Assembly: GCA_022457155.1 (NCBI GenBank)
Contig: JAJGOT010001113.1
Coordinates: 1 to 64,000, forward strand
Source of the DNA: Cladopsammia gracilis
Lineage: Eukaryota; Cnidaria; Anthozoa; Scleractinia; Dendrophylliidae
DNA length: 64,000 nucleotides
Reading direction: 5' to 3'
Shown here: piece after piece, positions 37,948 through 44,323 of the stretch
Layout of the letters: every line of letters begins with the position of its first letter
Numbering within the stretch: the first letter of the stretch is position 1
Position numbers and translations under genes: made by a program
The notes under the pieces: model-generated
Databases searched by the model: none
Seen by the model: only the letters and a program-made list of their open reading frames with translations
Told to the model about the DNA's origin: nothing

Positions 37948-38713
37948 TCTCCTAATAATATCTGAAGTCTTCTAATAATATACTTTTTATGTGAGAAAAG
38001 TTTAGTTTCGCCCAAAGATCTCGGTCAAGAGTGGTCTCGAGATTTTTAGTTTCTGTTTATAAAATTATGTTTCTGTGTATTAACTTTTGATTTCTCATAT
38101 GGTTTTAGACTCTGAGAATGCAATCAGTAGAGCTAGTTTCGTTGGGCAAGACGTCAAATGAACCATGTGTTTTGTTCCGTTAGACTTAAGAGTATCCTCT
38201 TTATAGCTAAATTTCAAGCTATTTTTCTTGACCGATGTTAGCAATTATTAGCTTTTAATTAACGTTTACATAAAAATATCAGGAAATTTAGGCAGCAACT
38301 TTTGAAATTTTAGCAACTTTTTGGATTTTTGGCAATTTTTGAGCAACTTTTTGGAACAACTTTCCAGCATTTTACGAGCACAATCGGGACAGGCCTAATA
38401 TCAGTTACGGGCCATGGTAAGATTTAAACTGACATCTGTTTATTGTTGAGTTTTTTCCACGTTCTGGGAGAAAAATAAGTCACTGTTTGAATGACAAGGT
38501 CGGAATGTGCTTTTTTTTTGGTAAGCCGTAGCCTGTGGCATTCCCACATAAACCCCTACCCCCCTGTCTTTTAGGAGGGTCTTGCCCAGGGAGGGGAGAG
38601 GTCTTGCCCAGGGAGAGTCGAGGGATTAGTTGAAGTTTGTGCTATTTTACTTAGTTGAAATTTCACTTGGAGAAAACTTTTTCTTCCTGAATGTCTATGA
38701 ACTATTTTGAGTA
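34970..38713. repeat. Tandem unit U6 (3744 bp), interrupted at its end by Polinton copy B
   Basis: Longest unit, with an extra CTCTACC block and the longest TTACC array. It has an extra G near 35741 and TGACTAATTAG instead of TGACTATTTAG near 36388. It ends at the CGCCCC target where copy B is inserted; the array resumes at 57297. Confidence 0.95.
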
Positions 38714-38719
38714 CGCCCC
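38714..38719. other. Left target site duplication of copy B, CGCCCC
   Basis: GAGTA-CGCCCC precedes the element and CGCCCC-TGTCCTG follows it at 57297-57302. The empty site in other units reads GAGTACGCCCCTGTCCTG, so exactly six bases were duplicated, the Polinton standard. Confidence 0.95.
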
Positions 38720-39238
38720 AGTAGATAGGAAATGCGGGTTTCAGCTCACAGCAGAAATACGCCCAAAAATTTACCCACCAATTCAACACATTCTCAGCTC
38801 ATTCTCGGTTTCAGCTCACAGCAGAAATACGCCCAAAAATTTACCCACCAATTCAACACATTCTCGGTTTCAGCTCACAGCAGAAATACGCCCAAAAATT
38901 TACCCACCAATTCAACACATTCTCGGTTTCAGCTCACGTAACATCAATCACCCCAAAAAACCCCACACGTTTCACTTCTAATTTTTTCCCATGATTTCTC
39001 ATACAACTTCACTTCTTCTTTCCACACAACTTCCATTCCCTCAATTGTTCACAAACATTTCAAAGTTCCACTTCCACTCTTCTCCTACAATTCCCCACAA
39101 TTCTACCAATTGCAACATGTTTCACCCATTGTAACATGTTTTTAATCAATTCAAACACATTCGAATTAAGGTGGCCTCGGATCCCACCAGAACCAGCGAT
39201 TATTATCTACTATAAGGGTGAAAAATCTATTTCAGAAA
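38720..39238. repeat. Left terminal inverted repeat of copy B
   Basis: About 519 bp match the reverse complement of 56776-57296 with a few mismatches near the inner end. The outer part holds three 59-bp tandem subrepeats (38737-38795, 38807-38865, 38866-38924) plus a partial fourth, with an 11-bp insertion after the first. No gene lies inside; the first start codon is at 39270. Confidence 0.95.
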
Positions 39239-39269
39239 GCGAAGCTAGAAATCTATTCCTGAAAGAAAA

Positions 39270-39815
39270 ATGTCTGATTCCGAAGAAGAAATCGATTTCA
39301 TTCCTGAACTCGTTCAGGAAACCCACACAACATGCCATACTCCCAAAAATCCCCGACTGGAACATTTCAAAGATATCATCCGAAAAAATCAGGGGAAAAA
39401 TCAAATTCCACTCAAAGATCTCGAGTTTTATCAAGCACAAATTCTCTCCCAGATTCCCCGTGGCGAACTCACAAGAAAAAAAGTCAGGGATTTCGCCAAA
39501 GCTGCCAAATGGGGAAAGAAAGCAAATGACCACGCTCATGAAATCTTCAACCACATAACAGGTCACGACGGAAATGATTATGAACATCTGGAGAAATATC
39601 TCATCGACGATTTCAAATATTTTTCCCTAGCATATGACGATCTTCATCTCAACAGGAAAAAGTTTCTCAATTGCCACCAAGTTCTTTTCGCCCTGTTGCA
39701 GAAGAACGGTTTCAATCCCAATGAAGATGATTTCAAACTGCTCAAACTTTCATCCAGACGGGCGGAACAAGAAAAAATAATCCAAACCATTTTCAAAAAA
39801 TGTAATTGGAATTAA
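39270..39815 (+). CDS. VLTF3-like late transcription factor (C-terminal domain)
   Basis: A 181-aa protein starting with an acidic segment (MSDSEEE). Residues ~63-180 follow the layout of the C-terminal domain of the viral late transcription factor 3 family of large DNA viruses: a helical pair (residues 65-98), a hydrophilic stretch, then a block with KKFLN at 130-134, a helix (HQVLFALLQ, 136-144), DFKLLK (154-159), and a closing helix ending in KKCNW (176-180). The usual N-terminal zinc ribbon is not visible. VLTF3 directs late gene transcription in poxviruses and relatives, so here it would act in the host nucleus or a viral factory on capsid genes. It is the first gene behind the left TIR and shares a TAAAATG stop/start junction with the next gene. 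The assignment rests on pattern resemblance only. Confidence 0.55.
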   Translation: MSDSEEEIDFIPELVQETHTTCHTPKNPRLEHFKDIIRKNQGKNQIPLKDLEFYQAQILSQIPRGELTRKKVRDFAKAAKWGKKANDHAHEIFNHITGHDGNDYEHLEKYLIDDFKYFSLAYDDLHLNRKKFLNCHQVLFALLQKNGFNPNEDDFKLLKLSSRRAEQEKIIQTIFKKCNWN

Positions 39816-39816
39816 A

Positions 39817-40218
39817 ATGGATCCATTTAAAAAAATAATTTACAATGAAGACGAGCAAAGCGAAGCGAGCGAAGCGAGCCTCAGTGCGAGCCTCAGTGCG
39901 AGTGACCATGACGATTGTTTCACATGCTCAGAGGAAGAAACAAGAAGCGTGAATGAGACTCCGACAACATCGGATGATGAATTTATTGTGTCTGACTCGG
40001 AGATGGCGGAAGCTGAGCGAAGCGACGAAATCGAAGACTCAATTGAACTCCTTTTTGAATCATTCGTCAATCTCCAGGAGGAACACAAGATTCTCAAAAA
40101 GGAACTCCAAAAGCAAAGCGGTCTTCTCTGGGAAATCCACCGGGAAATGAAAGAAAATAAAGCGAACGAAACGAACGAAATTAGCCCAGCGAAACGCAAG
40201 CGAAGCTTGAAATCATGA
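39817..40218 (+). CDS. Acidic coiled-coil protein with C-terminal basic patch
   Basis: A 133-aa protein that I do not assign to a family. Residues ~12-75 are very rich in Glu, Asp and Ser, partly encoded by GAGCGAAGCGA-type repeats (SEASEAS). Residues ~78-115 form a likely coiled coil (LLFESFVNLQEEHKILKKEL), and the end carries a nuclear-localisation-like PAKRKRS. The ATG follows the stop of the VLTF3-like gene after a single A (TAA-A-ATG). A partner or regulator of the preceding factor is possible, but this is inference from position only. Confidence 0.6.
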   Translation: MDPFKKIIYNEDEQSEASEASLSASLSASDHDDCFTCSEEETRSVNETPTTSDDEFIVSDSEMAEAERSDEIEDSIELLFESFVNLQEEHKILKKELQKQSGLLWEIHREMKENKANETNEISPAKRKRSLKS

Positions 40219-40610
40219 GCTTGACCGATTATTCATCACTAAGTCAATTGAAACACAAGACGCGTCTTGCATAAAATTAAAACCAAAGCTGTTTAAACAT
40301 TCAACATGAAAAACAAATTTTAAAAATAAACATTACCAAAAGGGAAAAACCCTTACGCTCTTGGCTATTTGCATCATAGCAAAATGAAAGCGCAGTTGAG
40401 CGGTGCTTTGAAAACATGAATATGAATGACAAACATTCATATTCTGGCGACAGGCGGCATTCTCGGAAAGACGAATAAATTTTCTCAGAATAACCTGTCA
40501 CTCCAAACCAATCAGAAATTGGCTTACGCCGAAATCCACTATCAACAAAATCACAAATTGGCTTGCGTCTTGCATAAAATCAGAAAAGTGATAAACGTGT
40601 TACAGTCATC
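40219..40610. other. 392-bp intergenic region with palindrome and direct repeats
   Basis: Holds a perfect 11-bp inverted repeat (GAATATGAATG at 40418-40428 and CATTCATATTC at 40434-40444), a 16-bp direct repeat (GCGTCTTGCATAAAAT at 40262-40277 and 40565-40580), and an octamer-like ATTTGCAT near 40366. No convincing gene is seen. It is the longest non-coding stretch inside the element outside the TIRs, so it is a candidate regulatory region for the 192-aa gene. Confidence 0.5.
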
Positions 40611-41189
40611 ATGAACAAGAAAAGATTTACAGTTTTTGCTGACTATCTCGAGGGATTTACTCAAAGAATTGTTCACAGATTTCCAGATGCTGCTGAATTT
40701 ATTGGGGAAGAGAAGGCAATTATGATTGACCGATTTCCTGAATTGGCAAAAAGCGATAAAGAACCACAACGTGATCAATATGCTGCAGTGAAGGAGACAT
40801 TGGAGTTAGCAGTTAACCATGAAAGAATGAAGTGTTATCATGGCATCGAAATCAAGAGGGAGACGCCAGAGAACTGTGTTGACTCGATTAATCTTTTATC
40901 GAAGGCGATTGGGAACTCGCATCGTGATATTTTGTATTATTCAGCACTTCAAGGCGATTTACTTGTGGCCTTAAGATCAGCCTCAACACCGGAAGGATTT
41001 AGACTCCACTTGAGAAAAACTCTGGATATCTCTTCTTCCCACGCGAAGTTTTTGATGGCTTTTTATGAACTTGCTACAACTTACCCAAGACTTTTAATGT
41101 GTGAGTTGCCGCAGAGATTTTTTGCTAAAAACTTAAAAATTATCAAACAGGTTTGTCAAAATGATAGGGAAGTTTGGAATAACATATAG
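40611..41189 (+). CDS. Uncharacterised Polinton protein, 192 aa
   Basis: The ATG at 40611 lacks the TAAAATG context of the other genes. The protein appears all-alpha: an N-terminal third with alternating charged residues, then two helical repeats rich in Leu, Tyr and Phe (residues ~95-190, including YYSALQGDLLVALR and a C-terminal FFAKNLKIIKQVC). No catalytic motif, zinc site or membrane segment is visible. It converges on the integrase gene across a 17-bp gap containing TTAACA...TGTTAA. I have a loose impression of similar proteins in other cnidarian mobile elements but assign no function. Confidence 0.7.
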   Translation: MNKKRFTVFADYLEGFTQRIVHRFPDAAEFIGEEKAIMIDRFPELAKSDKEPQRDQYAAVKETLELAVNHERMKCYHGIEIKRETPENCVDSINLLSKAIGNSHRDILYYSALQGDLLVALRSASTPEGFRLHLRKTLDISSSHAKFLMAFYELATTYPRLLMCELPQRFFAKNLKIIKQVCQNDREVWNNI

Positions 41190-41206
41190 TTTAACATTCG
41201 AAACTG

Positions 41207-42238
41207 TTAAGATATCTTTCCCACATCGCTCAATGGAACCCAAGAATTAAATTTGTCAGGGTAACTTTTCCATTTTACAAGCGCGAGTTTTCGCTTATTA
41301 TCGCGGCGAATAACTTTTTCAATTCGAAACACATCTTGCGTTGTCTTTTGAAGTTCCGCCTCGTAAAATGATCCAGTGATGTTTTCTCCCAACAGATCAA
41401 CTAATTTATACGTTACAGGGTTTGTGTTCTTTATTTCGTCAATCACAAATATCTCCTCTGTCCAATTCGACGTGTAACCTTTGTCAAATATCTTTCGTTT
41501 AAACTTTGAAATTCTCACCCTGTCGCCAACCCTGAATTTTGCCGGGTTGTGTTTAGCATAAATTAAATCTCCGTATAAATTAGCGAAAACCTTTTTCTCA
41601 TTTTCCTGTTTGCTCGCCTCTGCGGGACTCATCCGAATGCTCGAATGAAAACGATGATTATATTCATCCAGTAATTTGCCAAGTTTGTCCCAGTATATTG
41701 TATTGTTGTTCGCGCTAAACATTTTAAAGAGTTTCTCCTTAAAAGACCTGTTCCAGCGCTCAACAACAGATGACTTTTCTTCATTTTCCGTTGTATACAA
41801 TTGTATCCCATTTTCGCCAAGCAAATCCTTCATCACTGCGTTGAAAAATTCAGACCCTTTGTCAGTCCAGAGCATTTTCGGTTTTCGCCCCTTGAATATA
41901 TCTCGGAAAGCATCAGCCACTGTTTGACCTCGTTTGTCTTTCAGGGGACGAATCCAACCGAATTTTGAGAAAACATCGATCACCATCAGCAGGTATCTGA
42001 TCCCTTTATTCCACCTCGAAAATTTCCCCATCTCGACCAGATCAGCCGCCCAGATGTTGTCAATCCCATATGACAAAACTCTTCGTTTTGGAAAGCGCCG
42101 CCTGATTGGCCGGTGTAATTCATTTGCCAGATTTTGAGTCCACTGGCCTTCACTCAAAATCTTTTCCCGTTTTTTGGGGCGCCGAGCCCAAGTTTCTGTT
42201 TTGCTTGAATTGTGTTTCTCGCCAAAGCATGGCCCCAC
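41207..42238 (-). CDS. int: Retrovirus-like DDE integrase with C-terminal chromodomain
   Basis: The frame is open for 343 codons from 42238 but contains no ATG before residue 70, which lies inside the catalytic domain. Counting from 42238, the catalytic triad is D66 (WAADLVEM), D126 (TDKGSEF) and E160 (SSVVERWNR), with 33 residues between the second Asp and Glu as in Polinton integrases. The C-terminal ~45 residues form a chromodomain (VEKVI-type start, VKWKSYP, NSW) that could steer insertion to chromatin. The enzyme joins element ends to host DNA and makes the 6-bp duplication seen here. It overlaps the PLA2 gene in the -1 frame with a canonical slippery site, so it is probably made as a PLA2-integrase fusion by frameshifting, entering this frame at 42169. 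Translation from the GTG at 42238 or splicing are alternatives. Confidence 0.95.
   Translation of the reverse strand: MGPCFGEKHNSSKTETWARRPKKREKILSEGQWTQNLANELHRPIRRRFPKRRVLSYGIDNIWAADLVEMGKFSRWNKGIRYLLMVIDVFSKFGWIRPLKDKRGQTVADAFRDIFKGRKPKMLWTDKGSEFFNAVMKDLLGENGIQLYTTENEEKSSVVERWNRSFKEKLFKMFSANNNTIYWDKLGKLLDEYNHRFHSSIRMSPAEASKQENEKKVFANLYGDLIYAKHNPAKFRVGDRVRISKFKRKIFDKGYTSNWTEEIFVIDEIKNTNPVTYKLVDLLGENITGSFYEAELQKTTQDVFRIEKVIRRDNKRKLALVKWKSYPDKFNSWVPLSDVGKIS
42129..42175 (-). promoter_or_regulatory. Candidate -1 ribosomal frameshift signal, PLA2 to integrase
   Basis: Minus strand: slippery heptamer A_AAA_AAC at 42175-42169, in phase with PLA2 codons; a 6-nt spacer GGGAAA; then a perfect 11-bp stem (AGATTTTGAGT at 42162-42152 with ACTCAAAATCT at 42139-42129) around a 12-nt loop. 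The PLA2 stop TGA (42156-42154) lies inside the stem. A -1 slip leads directly into the integrase frame. The same heptamer is used at retroviral gag-pro junctions. Confidence 0.75.
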
Positions 42239-42957
42239 TGTCTTTCTTTCCAGGGAATCGCGTCCAGAGCGGCAACCATTTTCCTGTCTGCTTGATTTTT
42301 ACATTTGCGTGGATCCGCCTGTTTCGCGCAGACTGAATAATCCACATCGTGTTGCATAGCAACTGCGTCTGTTTTTCCTGTGGGTTGCTGCCAGATTTCA
42401 AGAATCTTTCCCTTTTCATCAAATCTAACTTGTTTTTCGAGTGGGTTCCAGGGCCCGGTGAAGTTATGTCCAGGTAAAGTGAATCCTTTCTTTGGCCTTG
42501 GCAGTTTCCCAATCAGGGAATGAACATCCAACCCACGACCATCCAAATCTGCTCGATCTGTCTTATATTTTCTGTTTGGCCGGATCGCCGTACTCAGTTG
42601 ATTCAGCATATCGGAAGAAGTTTTGGCAAGAAATGGTTTCATCTTGTCCAGGGCAAAATCCAATGCTTTTTTCTGAGTGTTTTTGTTTCGCAATAATTCA
42701 CTGGCTCCATAACGGCCCATATCAACAGTCTTCTTCCCAATCCAAGGCAGCGCATGAGCCACGCCAGTCAGCGCAAGTTCACCTATGCCAGCTCCGCTTC
42801 GCTCCGCGGCTCGCTTCGCTTCGCCCCCACCTTGTGGGGGCAGACTCAGTTTCCCGATTTCACAAATCTTGTTTTCTTGATTCCGCAGGAAGCGCAATGG
42901 CAAAACCACATTTTTCTGCCATTTTTCGCAGTCATATATCCAGATGGTTGCACGCAT
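42154..42957 (-). CDS. Phospholipase A2-like domain of a virion protein
   Basis: Contains a parvovirus-like secreted PLA2 signature. Counting from the ATG at 42957: a calcium-loop-like GHNFTGPW at 163-170, the catalytic HDVDY at 203-207, and a supporting ADRKM at 223-227. In parvoviruses such domains open endosomal membranes during entry; adintovirus-like elements carry a related domain in a virion protein. Upstream lies a hydrophilic helical region (residues ~60-135). The ATG at 42957 directly follows a TGA and is probably not the natural start: the zinc ribbon at 42846-42995 reads into this frame by a -1 step at 42855-42849. The gene ends inside the frameshift signal leading to the integrase. 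Part of the sequence near 42790-42830 is built from GAGCGAAGCGA-type repeats. Confidence 0.85.
   Translation of the reverse strand: MRATIWIYDCEKWQKNVVLPLRFLRNQENKICEIGKLSLPPQGGGEAKRAAERSGAGIGELALTGVAHALPWIGKKTVDMGRYGASELLRNKNTQKKALDFALDKMKPFLAKTSSDMLNQLSTAIRPNRKYKTDRADLDGRGLDVHSLIGKLPRPKKGFTLPGHNFTGPWNPLEKQVRFDEKGKILEIWQQPTGKTDAVAMQHDVDYSVCAKQADPRKCKNQADRKMVAALDAIPWKERQWGHALARNTIQAKQKLGLGAPKNGKRF
42823..42855 (-). promoter_or_regulatory. Candidate -1 ribosomal frameshift signal, zinc ribbon to PLA2
   Basis: Minus strand: slippery heptamer G_GGA_AAC at 42855-42849, in phase with the zinc-ribbon codons and immediately followed by its stop TGA (42848-42846). After a 7-nt spacer comes a perfect 8-bp GC-rich stem (GCCCCCAC at 42841-42834 with GTGGGGGC at 42830-42823) closed by a 3-nt loop. 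The -1 frame is the PLA2 frame. Copy A keeps the heptamer but has lost one base of the stem. Confidence 0.75.
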
Positions 42958-42995
42958 TCAGTTTGTTTTTTCTCTTTCACGCAATATGACTTCAT
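42846..42995 (-). CDS. Small zinc-ribbon domain (N-terminal part of the PLA2 protein)
   Basis: A 49-codon frame starting at ATG 42995, two bases after the protease stop (TGAAAATG). It has the layout of the short zinc ribbons of DNA-virus proteins: YCVK near the start, a TAKNGRK motif in the middle, and HCASCG followed by KKTRFVK. The first knuckle reads CVKE rather than CxxC, so metal binding may be altered. In related elements this ribbon is fused to the PLA2 domain; here the two lie in different frames connected by a canonical slippery site. Both copies share the frame change, so it is older than their duplication. Confidence 0.7.
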   Translation of the reverse strand: MKSYCVKEKKQTECVQPSGYMTAKNGRKMWFCHCASCGIKKTRFVKSGN

Positions 42996-42997
42996 TT

Positions 42998-43453
42998 TCA
43001 ATCGAAATATTCTTTTATGAATCTTTCATTCTCCCCCGAGTCAGTCAGACTGAAAGGTTTGAGAATATCATAGAAATCTTTCCCCTGCGACCATTGATGG
43101 AGGAAATACAAGCAATAATACCCGCAAAGGACACTGTTGATGTTTTGATACTGACTGCTGTTCCAAATCACCGGTTTGGAACTTTTGAATTCCTGGGGAA
43201 ATCCCATCCCAAAAGAGTCGAAATACCACGTGAATTTCTGTCCGGGGGCACAGCACACCCAGTGAGTTCCAGCATTTTCAAGTGAATCAAGATTGATGAT
43301 GCAGGGGCTGTGTTCTCGGGGCATGGCTTCATTCCTGGCGAAAATCCCTTTGAAATTGGGAATTTTCAGAAAATCAATCCACTGGAGAAGATCAAGGTTG
43401 CTCAGGGGTTTGTTCACGAATTTGGGTTTCGCTTCGCTCAGCTTTCGCTTCAA
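42998..43453 (-). CDS. PRO: Adenovirus-type maturation cysteine protease
   Basis: Counting from 43453: the conserved N-terminal LSNLDLLQWIDFL at 18-30, catalytic H64 (GTHWVC), D79 (YFDSFG), an oxyanion Gln near 101-103, and nucleophile C110 (SVLCGYYC). This family (C5/Ulp1-like) cleaves virion precursors at Gly-rich sites during capsid maturation. Length of about 150 residues is normal for Polintons. The frame begins at a TTG, and the first ATG (codon 44) lies behind the conserved N-terminus, so it cannot be the start. The frame stays open far upstream inside the core gene in the -1 relation, and an in-phase slippery run sits at 43537-43528. A core-protease fusion by frameshifting is the favoured model; a non-AUG start is the alternative. 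Confidence 0.93.
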   Translation of the reverse strand: MKRKLSEAKPKFVNKPLSNLDLLQWIDFLKIPNFKGIFARNEAMPREHSPCIINLDSLENAGTHWVCCAPGQKFTWYFDSFGMGFPQEFKSSKPVIWNSSQYQNINSVLCGYYCLYFLHQWSQGKDFYDILKPFSLTDSGENERFIKEYFD

Positions 43454-44283
43454 AGAATCGCCCCGAGAATTGGGATGTTGTTGAATGGACTTTTTTCCCC
43501 CAGCAGAAGTCCCGTTCCTTTTTTGGATTTTTTTCCCATCCCAATTTTTCGTCCCCAGGTTCCGATGAATGGGGGAGGTTGAAACGGATGCGCCCCCAAT
43601 CTTGGTGCACCTTCTCCTTTCAGTCGCGGTCGCTGCGCTCCCTTTCCTTTGGGGCGACCAACTCTAGGCGCTCCTTTTCCAAACATGTTTTTTACCATGT
43701 CAAGTGCCAGTGGAATTCCAATGGAAGCCAGAATTGTTCCCAATGCCCCACCAGATTGTTTTGCGGATGGTTTCATCACCAACTGTCCTCCTGAATTCAG
43801 GGCAGACAAAATATCCTGTTTCTGTTTATTTGTCAACAGATGTTTATTGTCAATCAGTTTCTGAATTTTGGATTGGGGAATGAGAAATCCGCCCACTTGC
43901 CCTGCTCCTTTCCCACTGATTGATTTCACGACTTGACTCGCTCCTTCACTCGCCAAACCAGCCAATGCTGACAGCCCAAGTGTCTTTGCCAGGGTGGGTG
44001 CCAGGGAACGAGCTAGGGGAACAATAGCAGAGAAAAGACTTCCGCCTTGCTTCATCACTTTTCGGATTTGCGTTTTCGAGATTTTGATCTCAGCTCCCTT
44101 TCCCTGAGATGCGGCTTTTCCAATCCGTTTTATTTGATTTGCCGTGAGCATCAGTTCATCATTTCCGCTTGTTTGTTTGCTACCCAATCTCAGGGTGACA
44201 GGATTGTTTGTTCGGAATGCTTTTCCCAGCTTACTTTTTTGCCCTTCCGACAGATTTACTTTATATGGGTGATATGTTGTCAT
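43450..44283 (-). CDS. Adenovirus core/pX-like virion protein
   Basis: A 277-aa protein starting at the ATG in TTTAAAATG. The N-terminus (HPYKVNLSEGQKSKLGKAF) and the following KISKTQIRKVMKQGG segment match a conserved protein of adintovirus-like elements that lies beside the protease and resembles adenovirus core protein X. A hydrophobic amphipathic region (SLFSAIVPLARSLAPTLAKTL, roughly residues 82-102) follows the GG, a plausible processing site for the protease. The rest is rich in Gly, Lys and Arg with repeated GKGAP/GEGAP units (~205-240), partly encoded by the CGAAGGGAGC repeat family, and ends in a motif SPFNNIPILG. Its stop overlaps the protease frame. It probably condenses DNA or lines the capsid. 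Confidence 0.75.
   Translation of the reverse strand: MTTYHPYKVNLSEGQKSKLGKAFRTNNPVTLRLGSKQTSGNDELMLTANQIKRIGKAASQGKGAEIKISKTQIRKVMKQGGSLFSAIVPLARSLAPTLAKTLGLSALAGLASEGASQVVKSISGKGAGQVGGFLIPQSKIQKLIDNKHLLTNKQKQDILSALNSGGQLVMKPSAKQSGGALGTILASIGIPLALDMVKNMFGKGAPRVGRPKGKGAQRPRLKGEGAPRLGAHPFQPPPFIGTWGRKIGMGKKSKKGTGLLLGEKSPFNNIPILGAIL
43487..43537 (-). promoter_or_regulatory. Candidate -1 ribosomal frameshift signal, core to protease
   Basis: Minus strand: two overlapping in-phase slippery heptamers, G_GGA_AAA (43537-43531) and A_AAA_AAA (43534-43528), lie about 26 codons before the core stop. After a -1 slip the protease frame is open without a stop. A 6-bp stem (GGACTT at 43512-43507 with AAGTCC at 43492-43487) starts 15 nt after the slip site, farther than usual, so the stimulating structure is weak or different. 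Confidence 0.5.
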
Positions 44284-44323
44284 TTTAAATGACAAGATAT
44301 GTTTTTTTTTTTCGCTTCACAGA

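Noticed and set aside
16559..38719. Two independent Polinton insertions into the same site of the unit
   Set aside because: The neighbouring units also match in private variants at the same offset, so a single insertion followed by duplication of a larger segment explains the data better.
40301..40501. Minus-strand frame of 66 codons in the intergenic region
   Set aside because: It crosses the palindrome, has no recognisable features and faces against the flanking genes without a TAAAATG start.
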